Position numbers and translations under genes: made by a program
Part shown: positions 40,650 to 48,534 of the stretch, piece after piece
How positions within the stretch are numbered: position 1 is the first letter of the stretch
Layout of the letters: each line of letters starts with the position of its first letter
The notes under the pieces: model-generated
What the model saw: the letters and a program-made list of their open reading frames with translations, nothing else
Database searches by the model: none
Told to the model about the DNA's origin: nothing
Assembly (NCBI GenBank): GCA_964496905.1
Contig: CAZCAQ010000002.1
Coordinates: 1-64,000 of the forward strand
DNA: 64,000 nt
DNA from: CAZCAQ01 sp964496905
Lineage (GTDB): Bacteria; Patescibacteriota; WWE3; UBA101185; UBA10185
Direction of reading: 5' to 3'

Positions 40650-41045
40650 TTAATAAATTTTGCAGATTATTTCTCCGCCTAATTTTTTCTTTCTTGCTTC
40701 TTTACTTGTCATTACTCCTCTTGAAGTTGATAAAACTAAAAACCCCATGTTTGCTGCTACCGGCTTAATATCTGAATATCCTAAATAAACCCTGCGTCCT
40801 GGCTTAGAAATTCTTTGTAGGTCTGTCACTTTAGAAACTTCATCCTCGCCAAATGCAATATCAATTCTCATTTTTTTAAGTGGTGAGTCTTTTTCTTTAA
40901 AAACTTTTACTTCTTGTAAAAAACCACCTTCTTTAAGTACCTTTGCAATTTCTTCTTTCATTTTGCTGTGATCCACTTCAATTGACTTTTTACCAGCCAT
41001 TGACGCGTTTTTTATTGTACTTAGCATGTTTGATATTTGATCCAT
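40650..41045 (-). CDS. rpsH: Ribosomal protein uS8
   Basis: 131 residues. Recognised by MLSTIKNASMAGK, RISKPGRRVYLGYSDI and LVLSTSRGVMTSKEARKKKLGGE (in parts). In E. coli S8 represses its operon; no equivalent site was identified here. Confidence 0.98.
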   Translation of the reverse strand: MDQISNMLSTIKNASMAGKKSIEVDHSKMKEEIAKVLKEGGFLQEVKVFKEKDSPLKKMRIDIAFGEDEVSKVTDLQRISKPGRRVYLGYSDIKPVAANMGFLVLSTSRGVMTSKEARKKKLGGEIICKIY

Positions 41046-41049
41046 ATTT

Positions 41050-41235
41050 TTACCAGCTCGACTTTTTAACTCCAGGAAGCTGTCCTTTAAGTGCTAATTC
41101 TCTAAAACAAATTCTGCACATTCCAAATTTTCTCATAAAACCTCTTGGTCTTCCGCAAAGTTCACATCTGTTGTGATCTCTTACTGGAAACCTCTTTATT
41201 CTTTTGTGTCTTGCTATCATTGATTTTTTAGCCAT
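41050..41235 (-). CDS. rpsZ: Ribosomal protein uS14, zinc-binding (C+) form
   Basis: 61 residues with CELCGRPRG and CRICFRELA, giving the four-cysteine zinc site of the short C+ form. Usual place between rplE and rpsH. Preceded by a stem-loop spacer. Confidence 0.98.
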   Translation of the reverse strand: MAKKSMIARHKRIKRFPVRDHNRCELCGRPRGFMRKFGMCRICFRELALKGQLPGVKKSSW

Positions 41236-41255
41236 ATTTTAATTCCTCAAAATTA

Positions 41256-41271
41256 GAAGCTGTTAGGCTTC
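41256..41271 (-). other. Stem-loop at the rplE stop codon
   Basis: GAAGC/GCTTC with loop CTAACA; the rplE TGA (41270-41272) supplies the first bases of the stem. The surrounding GAATGAAGCCTAACAGCTTCT is 18/21 identical to the sequence at the rpoC end. Confidence 0.55.
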
Positions 41272-41812
41272 ATTCGTCTTTCTTAAAAGGCATACCTAAA
41301 TAAGCTAGCAACGCCTTGCTTTGTTCTTTATCGCTACTATTTGTTACAAAAGTAACTTGTAAGCTTCTAATGCCCTTAACTATATTTGCGTTAACTTCAG
41401 GAAATATTGTGTGCTCTGTTATTCCTACTGAAAAATTACCACTATTGTCAAATGCGTCTGGGTTAACTCCTTTAAAGTCTCGTACTCGTGGCAGCACAAT
41501 GCTTATAAACTTTTCTACAAATGCCCACATTCTATCTCCTCTTAATGTTACGTTAACGCCAACAATATCACCTTTTTTTATTTTAAAACCTGCTTCTGCT
41601 TTTCGGGCTGCTTTTAAAACTGGCTTTTGACCTGCAATATCCGCAATTTCTTGAACAAAAGACTCAACCGCTTCTTTGTTATCTTTAAATCCGCCAATAC
41701 CAGCATTAATGCTTACCTTTTGAAGCTTTGGAAGCTGCATTGGGTTTTTTATGCCTAGTTCCTGAGCAAGCTTTGGAACTATATCTTTTTTGTATGTTTT
41801 TGACAATGTCAT
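41270..41812 (-). CDS. rplE: Ribosomal protein uL5
   Basis: 180 residues; binds 5S rRNA and P-site tRNA. VSINAGIGGFKDNKEAVE, AGFKIKKGDIVGVNVTLRG and ITEHTIFPEVN are diagnostic. Overlaps rplX by 4 nt. Confidence 0.98.
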   Translation of the reverse strand: MTLSKTYKKDIVPKLAQELGIKNPMQLPKLQKVSINAGIGGFKDNKEAVESFVQEIADIAGQKPVLKAARKAEAGFKIKKGDIVGVNVTLRGDRMWAFVEKFISIVLPRVRDFKGVNPDAFDNSGNFSVGITEHTIFPEVNANIVKGIRSLQVTFVTNSSDKEQSKALLAYLGMPFKKDE

Positions 41813-42120
41813 TTATCTAGTACTTCCTCACATTTTGTGCAGACTCTATACTTTTTCTCTTTTACAAACTTATAGCTTACTCTTGTGGGTCTGCCGCACT
41901 TTTCGCAGTAAATCATAATTTTTGAAACATCTATTGGTTTTTCAAAAGTAACAATACCGCCTTCTTTTGATAACACCCCAGGTTTTACGTGTCGCTTTAC
42001 TAAGTTAATGTTTTCAACTACAACTTTTTTAACTTCCGGCAACGCTAACTTAACAGTTCCAGTTTTTCCTTTTTCTTTTCCTGATATAACTTGGACTTTA
42101 TCGCCCTTTTTTATTTTCAT
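41809..42120 (-). CDS. rplX: Ribosomal protein uL24
   Basis: About 103 residues from the ATG at 42120, which has AAGGAGGT upstream; an in-frame TTG at 42144 lies inside that site. KOW motif (KGDKVQVISGKEKGKTG), then a C-terminal zinc ribbon CEKCG...CTKCE. Early 50S assembly protein. Confidence 0.97.
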   Translation of the reverse strand: MKIKKGDKVQVISGKEKGKTGTVKLALPEVKKVVVENINLVKRHVKPGVLSKEGGIVTFEKPIDVSKIMIYCEKCGRPTRVSYKFVKEKKYRVCTKCEEVLDK

Positions 42121-42124
42121 CTTA

Positions 42125-42493
42125 TTACCATACCTCCTTAGCAAGAGACACTATCTTAACATAACCTTTATCCCTAATTTCACGGGCAACAGGACCAAAA
42201 ACTCTTGTTCCAATCATATTTTTTGCTTTATCAATTACAACTGCCGCGTTGTCGTCAAATCTTACATAACTGCCATCTTTTCTGCGAACTTCTTTTCGTG
42301 TTCTAACTATTACCGCCTTCATTAAGGTATGATCTTTAACTTGCCCTGTTGAAGAAGCGCCACTAATTGAAACAGTCACAATGTCACCAACAGACGCAAA
42401 TCTTATATGTGAACCCCCAGGTATACCAATAACCTTAAGTATTTTAGCGCCTGAGTTATCTGCTGCATTTATTCTTGATCCAACTTGTATCAT
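42125..42493 (-). CDS. rplN: Ribosomal protein uL14
   Basis: About 122 residues from MIQVGSRINAADNSGAK; this ATG overlaps the rpsQ stop by 4 nt and has AGAGGT upstream. RKDGSYVRFDDNAAVVI and GTRVFGPVAREIR are diagnostic. Contacts 16S rRNA in an intersubunit bridge. Confidence 0.98.
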   Translation of the reverse strand: MIQVGSRINAADNSGAKILKVIGIPGGSHIRFASVGDIVTVSISGASSTGQVKDHTLMKAVIVRTRKEVRRKDGSYVRFDDNAAVVIDKAKNMIGTRVFGPVAREIRDKGYVKIVSLAKEVW

Positions 42494-42720
42494 TTGACCT
42501 CTATAACCTCCCAAGTAACACCTTTTGAATATGGTCGTGATTCTTGAATTGTAACTTCTTGACCTAGTTTACCTTCAGCAATGTTTCTCGCCTTAAAGTT
42601 TTTAGTTACAGTCACATTCTTACCATAAACTGCATGCTTTTTAATTGTCGATACCTCAACAACTACATTTTTTTGCATACCATTTGATATTATTTTTCCT
42701 TTTAGTACTTTTTTACTCAT
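42490..42720 (-). CDS. rpsQ: Ribosomal protein uS17
   Basis: 76 residues, OB fold. LKGKIISNGMQKNVVVEV and the end SRPYSKGVTWEVIEV match the family (E. coli ends SRPLSKTKSW...). Overlaps rpmC by 8 nt and rplN by 4 nt. Confidence 0.97.
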   Translation of the reverse strand: MSKKVLKGKIISNGMQKNVVVEVSTIKKHAVYGKNVTVTKNFKARNIAEGKLGQEVTIQESRPYSKGVTWEVIEVK

Positions 42721-42883
42721 CTTTTCCTTTTCTTTCGGCAGTTTTTGCTCGTGCTATCTCTTTTCTAATCTTTCTTGGTAAATGCACATCTTTAGCCTTT
42801 TTCTTATAAAAATCTTTTACGGCTTCAAAATGAGCTTTTGTCTTTGTTTCTATTCCTTCAATTTTTTTATTACTTTTTGTCAT
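42713..42883 (-). CDS. rpmC: Ribosomal protein uL29
   Basis: 56 residues, read directly from the sequence: MTKSNKKIEGIETKTKAHFE as N-terminus and LPRKIRKEIARAKTAERKGK near the end, the latter matching the uL29 helix that contains the usual IRRxIARxxT pattern. It fills the otherwise empty interval between rplP and rpsQ and overlaps rpsQ by 8 nt. Confidence 0.95.
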   Translation of the reverse strand: MTKSNKKIEGIETKTKAHFEAVKDFYKKKAKDVHLPRKIRKEIARAKTAERKGKDE

Positions 42884-42884
42884 G

Positions 42885-43295
42885 TCACTCTTCCATTTTT
42901 ATAAATTTTGTTTTAATTGGCAGTTTGTATGCTGCTGTTCTAAAAGCTTCTCTAGCTGTCTTTTCAGTAACTCCGCCTAATTCAAAAATTACTTTGCCAG
43001 GTTTAATAACGGCTGAGTAATGATCGGTAGGAGATTTTCCGCTACCCATTCTAGTTTCGTTTGGCTTTTTTGCAATTGGTTTGTCGGGAAAAACTCTAAT
43101 CCAAAGCCTACCACCCCTTTTTGTAGCGTGTGAAACAGCTTTTCGGGCTGATTCTATCTGTCGCGAGGACAAAAGTCCTCTGTCCATGGCCTTTAGACCG
43201 TAGGTACCAAACGAAATCTCGCTGCCTCTGGTTGCTACACCCTTGTTGTTACCTCTTTGAGCGTTTCTAAATTTTACTTTTTTTGGCATTAACAT
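42885..43295 (-). CDS. rplP: Ribosomal protein uL16
   Basis: 136 residues. The start at 43295 has AAAGGA 8 nt upstream; the ATG two codons later is the alternative. FRNAQRGNNKG, SFGTYGLKAMDRGLLSSRQIE (two parts), RVFPDKPIAKKPNETRMG and GKVIFELGGV identify it. A-site tRNA contact protein. Confidence 0.98.
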   Translation of the reverse strand: MLMPKKVKFRNAQRGNNKGVATRGSEISFGTYGLKAMDRGLLSSRQIESARKAVSHATKRGGRLWIRVFPDKPIAKKPNETRMGSGKSPTDHYSAVIKPGKVIFELGGVTEKTAREAFRTAAYKLPIKTKFIKMEE

Positions 43296-43311
43296 AGGGT
43301 TTTTCCTTTAC

Positions 43312-43947
43312 TTATCTAATTTCTTTTTCGCCTTTATAAATCCAAACTTTTATTCCAATTGTTCCAAAAATCATTTGGCAGTGAACCTGTGCAAAATCAA
43401 TATCAGCTCTTAGTGTTTGGTTTGGAACACTTCCTTTAGAAAAGTATTCTGAGCGTGAAATAGACATAGGCCCACCTAAAACTCCTGCTACTTTAATTTT
43501 TATTCCCTTTGCCCCTTTGTCCATTGCGGAAGTAATGGCTGAGTTTACAACGCTTCTATAAGGCTTTCTTCGTTTTAACTGTCTTGCAACAAAATCGCCA
43601 ACTAACTTAGCTTCAAGTTCCGGTACCTTTACAGCTTCTGCTGAAATAGAAACCTTAGATTTAGTCATTTTTTCAAGTTCATCTTTTGCACTGGTTACTA
43701 TACTCCCACCTTTTCCAATTACAACACCTGGCTTTGAAACATGTACTGTAATTTTTATATCGTTTAAAGACCTATTAATTTCAATGTTACGCAAACCTGC
43801 TAGGTCAAACTTTTTCTCAAGAATCTGCCTAATGCGAGCATCTTCGATTGCATAAATCGAATAATGTTTTTTATCTGCATACCACTTTGACTCCCAATCT
43901 TTAGATATTCCTATTCTGTATCCAACTGGGTTAACCTTATTCCCCAT
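43312..43947 (-). CDS. rpsC: Ribosomal protein uS3
   Basis: 211 residues: KH domain (KPGVVIGKGGSIVTSAKDEL) and C-terminal domain (KGAKGIKIKVAGVLGG, RADIDFAQVHCQMIFGTIGIKVWI in parts). Part of the mRNA entry helicase. Starts one base into the end of rplV. Confidence 0.98.
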   Translation of the reverse strand: MGNKVNPVGYRIGISKDWESKWYADKKHYSIYAIEDARIRQILEKKFDLAGLRNIEINRSLNDIKITVHVSKPGVVIGKGGSIVTSAKDELEKMTKSKVSISAEAVKVPELEAKLVGDFVARQLKRRKPYRSVVNSAITSAMDKGAKGIKIKVAGVLGGPMSISRSEYFSKGSVPNQTLRADIDFAQVHCQMIFGTIGIKVWIYKGEKEIR

Positions 43948-44294
43948 TATTTATTCCTTTCGGATAAACCAACTGTTATATGAGTAGTTCTTTTTATAAT
44001 TTGACTTACTCTTGCCATAGCAACAATCCTGGCTGTTTTTCTAAAAATACCTTCATCTGCACGCAAATCAGAAATGTACAGATTTTCTTCTTTTAAATCA
44101 AGGTTGTTTTTTGCGTTTGCTACTGCACTATTTAATGTTTTCAAAATTGCTTTTGCTGCTTTGGTATTATTAAAGGTTAATGTAGTCTTTGCTGCTTTTA
44201 CATTTTTGCCTCTAACTATGTCCATAACAGGTCGCACCTTTTTTGGTGAGATTGCTATATTCTTATTTATTGCGTATACAACAGCTTTATTCAT
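43947..44294 (-). CDS. rplV: Ribosomal protein uL22
   Basis: 115 residues; lines the exit tunnel. NIAISPKKVRPVMDIVRGKN and the conserved LKTLNSAVANAKNN are seen; the beta-hairpin end is RIVAMARVSQIIKRTTHITVGL (in parts). Between rpsS and rpsC. Confidence 0.97.
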   Translation of the reverse strand: MNKAVVYAINKNIAISPKKVRPVMDIVRGKNVKAAKTTLTFNNTKAAKAILKTLNSAVANAKNNLDLKEENLYISDLRADEGIFRKTARIVAMARVSQIIKRTTHITVGLSERNK

Positions 44295-44295
44295 A

Positions 44296-44565
44296 TTATT
44301 TTAGTTTTTTAGACGAGTGTCCTCTAAACTTCCTCGTTGGTGAAAATTCACCCAATTTATGACCTACCATACCTTCTGTTACATAAACCGGTAAATGCTG
44401 TTTACCGTTATGAACTTCAAATGTAAAGCCAACCATTTCAGGTGTAATTGTGCTTGCTCTTGCCCATGTTTTAATGGTTTTTGAGCCGCCTGCTGATAAG
44501 GCCTTGGTAACCTTTAGCATTAACTTTTCATCTACATATGGTCCTTTTTTTACTGATCTAGTCAT
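44296..44565 (-). CDS. rpsS: Ribosomal protein uS19
   Basis: 89 residues. RSVKKGPYVDEKL, TWARASTITPEMVGFTF and GHKLGEFSPTRKFRGH are diagnostic. 30S head protein. Confidence 0.98.
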   Translation of the reverse strand: MTRSVKKGPYVDEKLMLKVTKALSAGGSKTIKTWARASTITPEMVGFTFEVHNGKQHLPVYVTEGMVGHKLGEFSPTRKFRGHSSKKLK

Positions 44566-44568
44566 TTT

Positions 44569-45396
44569 TTATTTTTTCCTTCTATCTTTTACCAGATACT
44601 TATCGGTATGTGTTCTGCTACGTGTCTTTTTACCACGTGTTTTCCATCCCCATGGGGATTTTGGCGAAGGCATACCTATTCCATTATCGTTATAAGAACC
44701 TGCGTGTGGGTGTTGTGCAGGGTTCGACATTGCAACTCCTCTTACATGTGGTCTTTTTCCTAAATGGCGTGCTTTTCCGGCTTTTCCTAAGCGTGCATGG
44801 CGTACATCAGCATTACCTAATACCCCTATTGTTGCGTAGCATTTACCCAAAACCTTTTTAGATTCACCGCTTGGAAGCTTTATTGTGACATAAGCACCCT
44901 CTTTTGCCAAAATTACGGCTGAATTACCAGCTCCTCTGGCCATTTGACCACCTCTACCTGGGTTTAACTCAATGTTGTGAATTGGCAACCCTAATGGAAT
45001 GTTTTCCAACGGCATGCTGTTTCCTACATTTGGTTCAACTTGAGGGCCTGACCCAACGATCATACCAACTGTCAAACCTTCAGGTGCTAATATATATCGT
45101 TTTTCGCCATCTGAATAGGCTATAAGCGCAATATTAGGCCCTCTGTTAGGATCATATTCGATTGCTTTAACTTTTGCGTTAATGCCAAGCTTGTTTCGTT
45201 TAAAGTCAACTAATCTGTAATTCTTTTTATGGCCTCTTTGGCTGTGTCTGCTTGAAATTCTTCCATGGCTTCTACCAGTTGCGCCTTTTAAGTTTTCGGT
45301 TAAAGCTTTTTCCGGCTTTGTTTTAGTAAGTTCGTGCCTTACTAATGATTTTTTATGTCTTGTTCCCGGGGTCATCGGTCTTGATTTTTTTATCAT
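44569..45396 (-). CDS. rplB: Ribosomal protein uL2
   Basis: 275 residues; peptidyl-transferase-centre protein. GRNNxGR-type region reads GRSHGRISSRHSQRGHKKNYR, and GSGPQVEPNVGNSMPLENIP is typical. The near-universal HPHGGGEGR loop reads HPHAGSYNDNG here, a departure in the segment that carries the functionally important histidine (His itself retained). Confidence 0.97.
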   Translation of the reverse strand: MIKKSRPMTPGTRHKKSLVRHELTKTKPEKALTENLKGATGRSHGRISSRHSQRGHKKNYRLVDFKRNKLGINAKVKAIEYDPNRGPNIALIAYSDGEKRYILAPEGLTVGMIVGSGPQVEPNVGNSMPLENIPLGLPIHNIELNPGRGGQMARGAGNSAVILAKEGAYVTIKLPSGESKKVLGKCYATIGVLGNADVRHARLGKAGKARHLGKRPHVRGVAMSNPAQHPHAGSYNDNGIGMPSPKSPWGWKTRGKKTRSRTHTDKYLVKDRRKK

Positions 45397-45674
45397 AGTT
45401 CTACTTTTTGACCTTCCTTAAGTTTAACCATAGCTTTTTTCCAATTTTGAGTTTTTATAAACTTGTATGTTTTTGTTAACCTTCGCTTTTTTCCTGGTAC
45501 AACCATTGTTTTTACTTCTAATGCGTCTACATTAAAAAAATCCTTTAAGGATTTTGTGATTGCGTGTTTAGTTGCGCCTTTGCTTACCTTAAATACATAC
45601 ACATTTTGAGAGCCCTTTACGCTTTCGGTCTTTTCAGTTTCTATTAGGTTGTATATTACGCTTGTTAATTTCAT
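45393..45674 (-). CDS. rplW: Ribosomal protein uL23
   Basis: 93 residues; exit-tunnel docking site for trigger factor and SRP. IETEKTESVKGSQNVYVFKVSKGATKHAI (in parts) and VPGKKRRLTKTYKF match. Overlaps rplB by 4 nt. Confidence 0.97.
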   Translation of the reverse strand: MKLTSVIYNLIETEKTESVKGSQNVYVFKVSKGATKHAITKSLKDFFNVDALEVKTMVVPGKKRRLTKTYKFIKTQNWKKAMVKLKEGQKVEL

Positions 45675-45678
45675 ATTT

Positions 45679-46314
45679 TTAAATTTTCATATACTTAGTA
45701 TTTAAATACTCAACTGCATCTTTTTCTATTACAACCGAATTTGCACGTAAAACGTCCATTGTATTAAGGTTCTGAACCATTGAAACTGTGGCATTTGGTA
45801 AATTTTGAGCTGTTCTTCGAACGGCTATGTTGTTATCACTAGTTATAATTAAAGTCTTTGGTTTAGCGTTATTTGTGTTTAGGTTCTTTAAAGTTTCGTT
45901 CAAAGTTTTGGTTTTTTCTGAGTCAAACTTTAAGGAATCTAAAACCTTAATGCTGTCGTTTTTGGCTTGAAATGAAAGAGCTGAAATTAACGCTAGCTTT
46001 TTCATTTTCTTTGGAAGTGAAAGATTCCAGCTTTTTGGCTTAGGACCATGAGTAATACCACCGCCAACCCAAATAGGGCTTCTAATAGAACCAGTTCGGG
46101 CTCTACCAGTTCCTTTTTGTTTCCAAGGCTTTTTACCACCACCAGAAACTTCTCCTCGTGTCTTTGTGCTTGAGGTGCCTTGTCTAGCGTTTGCCATAAA
46201 TACTCTAATGTACTGCGCAAGTAAGTTTTGATTTACCGTTGCACCAAAAATAGAGTCCAAAGCTTGAACTTTTCCTGTTTCTTTTCCTGTTATGTCTAAT
46301 ACTTTAAGTTCCAT
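45679..46314 (-). CDS. rplD: Ribosomal protein uL4
   Basis: 211 residues. The extended loop GTSSTKTRGEVSGGGKKPWKQKGTGRAR (in parts) that reaches the exit tunnel is intact. In E. coli uL4 controls its operon by attenuation; here an attenuator-like terminator lies ahead of rplC, so a similar role is conceivable. Confidence 0.98.
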   Translation of the reverse strand: MELKVLDITGKETGKVQALDSIFGATVNQNLLAQYIRVFMANARQGTSSTKTRGEVSGGGKKPWKQKGTGRARTGSIRSPIWVGGGITHGPKPKSWNLSLPKKMKKLALISALSFQAKNDSIKVLDSLKFDSEKTKTLNETLKNLNTNNAKPKTLIITSDNNIAVRRTAQNLPNATVSMVQNLNTMDVLRANSVVIEKDAVEYLNTKYMKI

Positions 46315-46315
46315 A

Positions 46316-46789
46316 TTATTCAGTTACCTTTGTGTCAGCTTGGCTGATTTTACTATCAACATCGTTGACTTTAATTGAAACCAAGGAATTTCTCGCACCA
46401 GGAATGGGTCCCATTACAAAAACTTCTTTATTTTCAATGTTTATTGCTAAAATTTTTGAGCCTTTTATTGTTACGCGCTTATTTCCGTGTTTTCCAGCCA
46501 TCTTTTTACCCTTTAGAACGCGTCCAGGGGTTTGAGCACCTACTGAACCAGGGGAACGTGGAAAAGTTGACTGTCCACGTGTAGCTTGTTCTCCATGAAA
46601 ACCCCACTTTTTCATAGCTCCAGTAAAACCCTTACCTTTTGAAGTGCCTACAATATCAATGGCTTTATTAAGGTAATCATCCGAAATTTCGGTTTCAACC
46701 TTTACAACTGTTACAGGCATCACTTTACCATCAGCGGTAAAGATTTGGCTCATTTGTTGTTTTTTTCCTTTTAGTACAATATTTTCCAT
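46316..46789 (-). CDS. rplC: Ribosomal protein uL3, internally shortened
   Basis: 157 residues, against about 205-210 for bacterial uL3. The N-terminus (KGKKQQMSQIFTADG; PVTVVKVETE) joins almost directly to DIVGTSKGKGFTGAMKKWGF, so roughly 50-60 residues of the external beta-barrel domain are missing. The loop entering the core (GSVGAQTPGRVLKGKKMAGKHG in parts) is intact. First gene after the rpsJ-rplC promoter/attenuator region. Confidence 0.95.
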   Translation of the reverse strand: MENIVLKGKKQQMSQIFTADGKVMPVTVVKVETEISDDYLNKAIDIVGTSKGKGFTGAMKKWGFHGEQATRGQSTFPRSPGSVGAQTPGRVLKGKKMAGKHGNKRVTIKGSKILAINIENKEVFVMGPIPGARNSLVSIKVNDVDSKISQADTKVTE

Positions 46790-46847
46790 TTTTGACTCAC
46801 TTGTTCCAAAATAGCCAAGGGATTAAAAAAAGGCGCCAGGGGCGCCA
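46790..46847 (-). promoter_or_regulatory. Attenuator-like intrinsic terminator ahead of rplC
   Basis: On the minus strand GGCGCC-CCT-GGCGCC (46833-46847) is followed by TTTTTTT (46826-46832), 36 nt before the rplC ATG. AGGGA just 5' and TCCCT just 3' of it could extend or compete with the stem. No promoter lies between it and rplC, so rplC needs read-through or regulation. Confidence 0.75.
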
Positions 46848-46902
46848 AAAAGACTATTCCCTGTTTCGTATAGCTATGTGTATGTTTGTGACACAAGACG
46901 CA

Positions 46903-46931
46903 TTCTATCAATTTTTTTGCGTTTTACCAAT
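46903..46931 (-). promoter_or_regulatory. Promoter between rpsJ and rplC (TTGGTA-N17-TGATAGAAT)
   Basis: TTGGTA (46926-46931), 17 nt, TAGAAT (46903-46908) with the TGA extension seen at recA and 5289. It would give an approximately 110-nt leader containing TTGTGTCACAA and ATAGCTAT palindromes and then the terminator at 46826-46847. Confidence 0.6.
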
Positions 46932-46985
46932 GTTTTTGTCATTTCATATACACGCATTAAGCGCAAAGCCGATTTATATCTTAAG

Positions 46986-47026
46986 TGTGAGTTCACTTCA
47001 CATTTTAATTGTGAGCCTGACTCACA
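46986..47026 (-). other. Two similar stem-loops at the rpsJ end
   Basis: TGTGAG/CTCACA (5-nt loop, 47010-47026) contains the rpsJ TGA (47022-47024); TGTGA/TCACA (46986-47002) follows 7 nt on. The two share the TGTGA/TCACA arms. No T-run. Confidence 0.6.
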
Positions 47027-47333
47027 TCTTAATAGAAACGTCTACGCCTGCAGGCAAATCTAAGTTTGAGAGATTATCAATCGTCGCGGCTGTAGGAGAA
47101 ACAATCTCCAACAACCTCTTATGAGTTCTAAGCTCAAACTGCTCTCGTGACCTTTTATCAATAAAAGGCCCTCTAATAACTGTGAATCTTTCAATTCTGG
47201 TTGGCAGAGGAATGGGACCAACGACTTTGGCCCCAGTCCTTATTGCCGTATCTACAATTTTAGTGGTGCTAAGATCAACTACTCTGTGATCGTACCCTCT
47301 AAGTTTAATTCGGATCTTAGCTTGTGTTGCCAT
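47022..47333 (-). CDS. rpsJ: Ribosomal protein uS10
   Basis: 103 residues. IRIKLRGYDHRVVD, GPIPLPTRIERFTV and RGPFIDKRSREQFELRTHKRL (in parts) are diagnostic. Here it is 8 nt behind tuf and separated from rplC by 232 nt with its own promoter and attenuator, so it is the tail of the str unit rather than the head of the S10 unit. Confidence 0.98.
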   Translation of the reverse strand: MATQAKIRIKLRGYDHRVVDLSTTKIVDTAIRTGAKVVGPIPLPTRIERFTVIRGPFIDKRSREQFELRTHKRLLEIVSPTAATIDNLSNLDLPAGVDVSIKM

Positions 47334-47341
47334 AAAATTCC

Positions 47342-48517
47342 TTAAGCCGTTACCTTGGTAACTACTCCTGCTCCAACAGTCAATCCACCTTCTCTAATAG
47401 CGAATCTAACGCCGTCTTCCAAAGCGATTGGGGTTACAAGCTTAACTTTAAACTTAAGGTTATCTCCAGGCATAACCATTTCTACACCTTCTGGAAGAGT
47501 TATTTCTCCAGTAACATCTGTGGTTCTAATATAGAATTGAGGCCTGTAACCGCTAAAGAAAGGCTTTAACCTACCGCCTTCATCTCCTGTTAAAATGTAG
47601 CATTCTGCTTCAAAATCAGTTTTTGGCTTTACTGATCCAGGAACTGCCAAAACTTGGCCTCTTTCAATAGCTTCTCGTTCAATACCTCTTAACAAAAGTC
47701 CTACGTTGTCCCCTGCAATTGCTTCGTTCATTTGTTTTTTGAACATTTCAATTCCAGTTACAACTGTTTTAGTGCTGTCTTTAATTCCTACTAATTCAAC
47801 TTCAGCGTTTAAAAGAATTTTACCTCTTTCAATTTTACCTGTAGCAACAGTTCCTCTACCTTTAATTGAGAAAACGTCCTCAACTGGCATAAGGAATGGC
47901 TTTTCGGTATCTCTTACAGGTGTTGGGATAAAATCGTCAACAGCTTGCATAAGATCTTCAATTGCCTTTACTGATGCTGGGTCGCCTTCTAGTGCTTTTG
48001 TTGCTGAACCTCTAATAACTGGTGCATTTTCGTCAAAACCATACTTTTTAAGGGTTTCTCGGACTTCCATTTCGACCAAGTCAATTAGTTCCGGATCGGT
48101 AACTAAGTCTACTTTGTTCAAAAATACTACTACGCTAGGTACGTTAACCTGCTTGGCCAAGAGCAAGTGCTCTCTGGTTTGAGGCATAGGTCCGTCTGTA
48201 GCTGCTACAACGAGTATGACACCATCTGTTTGGGCTGCACCCGTAATCATGTTTTTAATGTAGTCTCTGTGTCCTGGCATATCTACGTGAGCGTAGTGCC
48301 TATTTGCAGTTTCGTACTCAACATGTGTAATGTTAATAGTTATTCCTCTAGCTTTTTCTTCAGGAGCTTTGTCGATTTGATCAACTTTTTGAGCCTGAGC
48401 AAAGCCCTTGCTAGCCAATACGTTAGTTATGGCTGCGGTAAGGGAGGTCTTACCATGGTCTACGTGTCCCATTGTTCCAATGTTTACATGGGGCTTGTTT
48501 CTTATATATTCTGCCAT
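47342..48517 (-). CDS. tuf: Elongation factor Tu
   Basis: 391 residues; delivers aminoacyl-tRNA. GTP motifs: GHVDHGKT (17-24), DMPGHRDY (79-86) and NKVD (134-137). The G3 motif reads DMPGHRDYIKNM where bacterial EF-Tu nearly always has DCPGHADY; GHRD with IKNM is the form of eukaryotic and archaeal EF-1A. Domains 2 and 3 are normal. Preceded by the multi-hairpin fusA-tuf spacer with an AAAGG site. Confidence 0.98.
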   Translation of the reverse strand: MAEYIRNKPHVNIGTMGHVDHGKTSLTAAITNVLASKGFAQAQKVDQIDKAPEEKARGITINITHVEYETANRHYAHVDMPGHRDYIKNMITGAAQTDGVILVVAATDGPMPQTREHLLLAKQVNVPSVVVFLNKVDLVTDPELIDLVEMEVRETLKKYGFDENAPVIRGSATKALEGDPASVKAIEDLMQAVDDFIPTPVRDTEKPFLMPVEDVFSIKGRGTVATGKIERGKILLNAEVELVGIKDSTKTVVTGIEMFKKQMNEAIAGDNVGLLLRGIEREAIERGQVLAVPGSVKPKTDFEAECYILTGDEGGRLKPFFSGYRPQFYIRTTDVTGEITLPEGVEMVMPGDNLKFKVKLVTPIALEDGVRFAIREGGLTVGAGVVTKVTA

Positions 48518-48534
48518 TATTAATAGCCTTTCTA

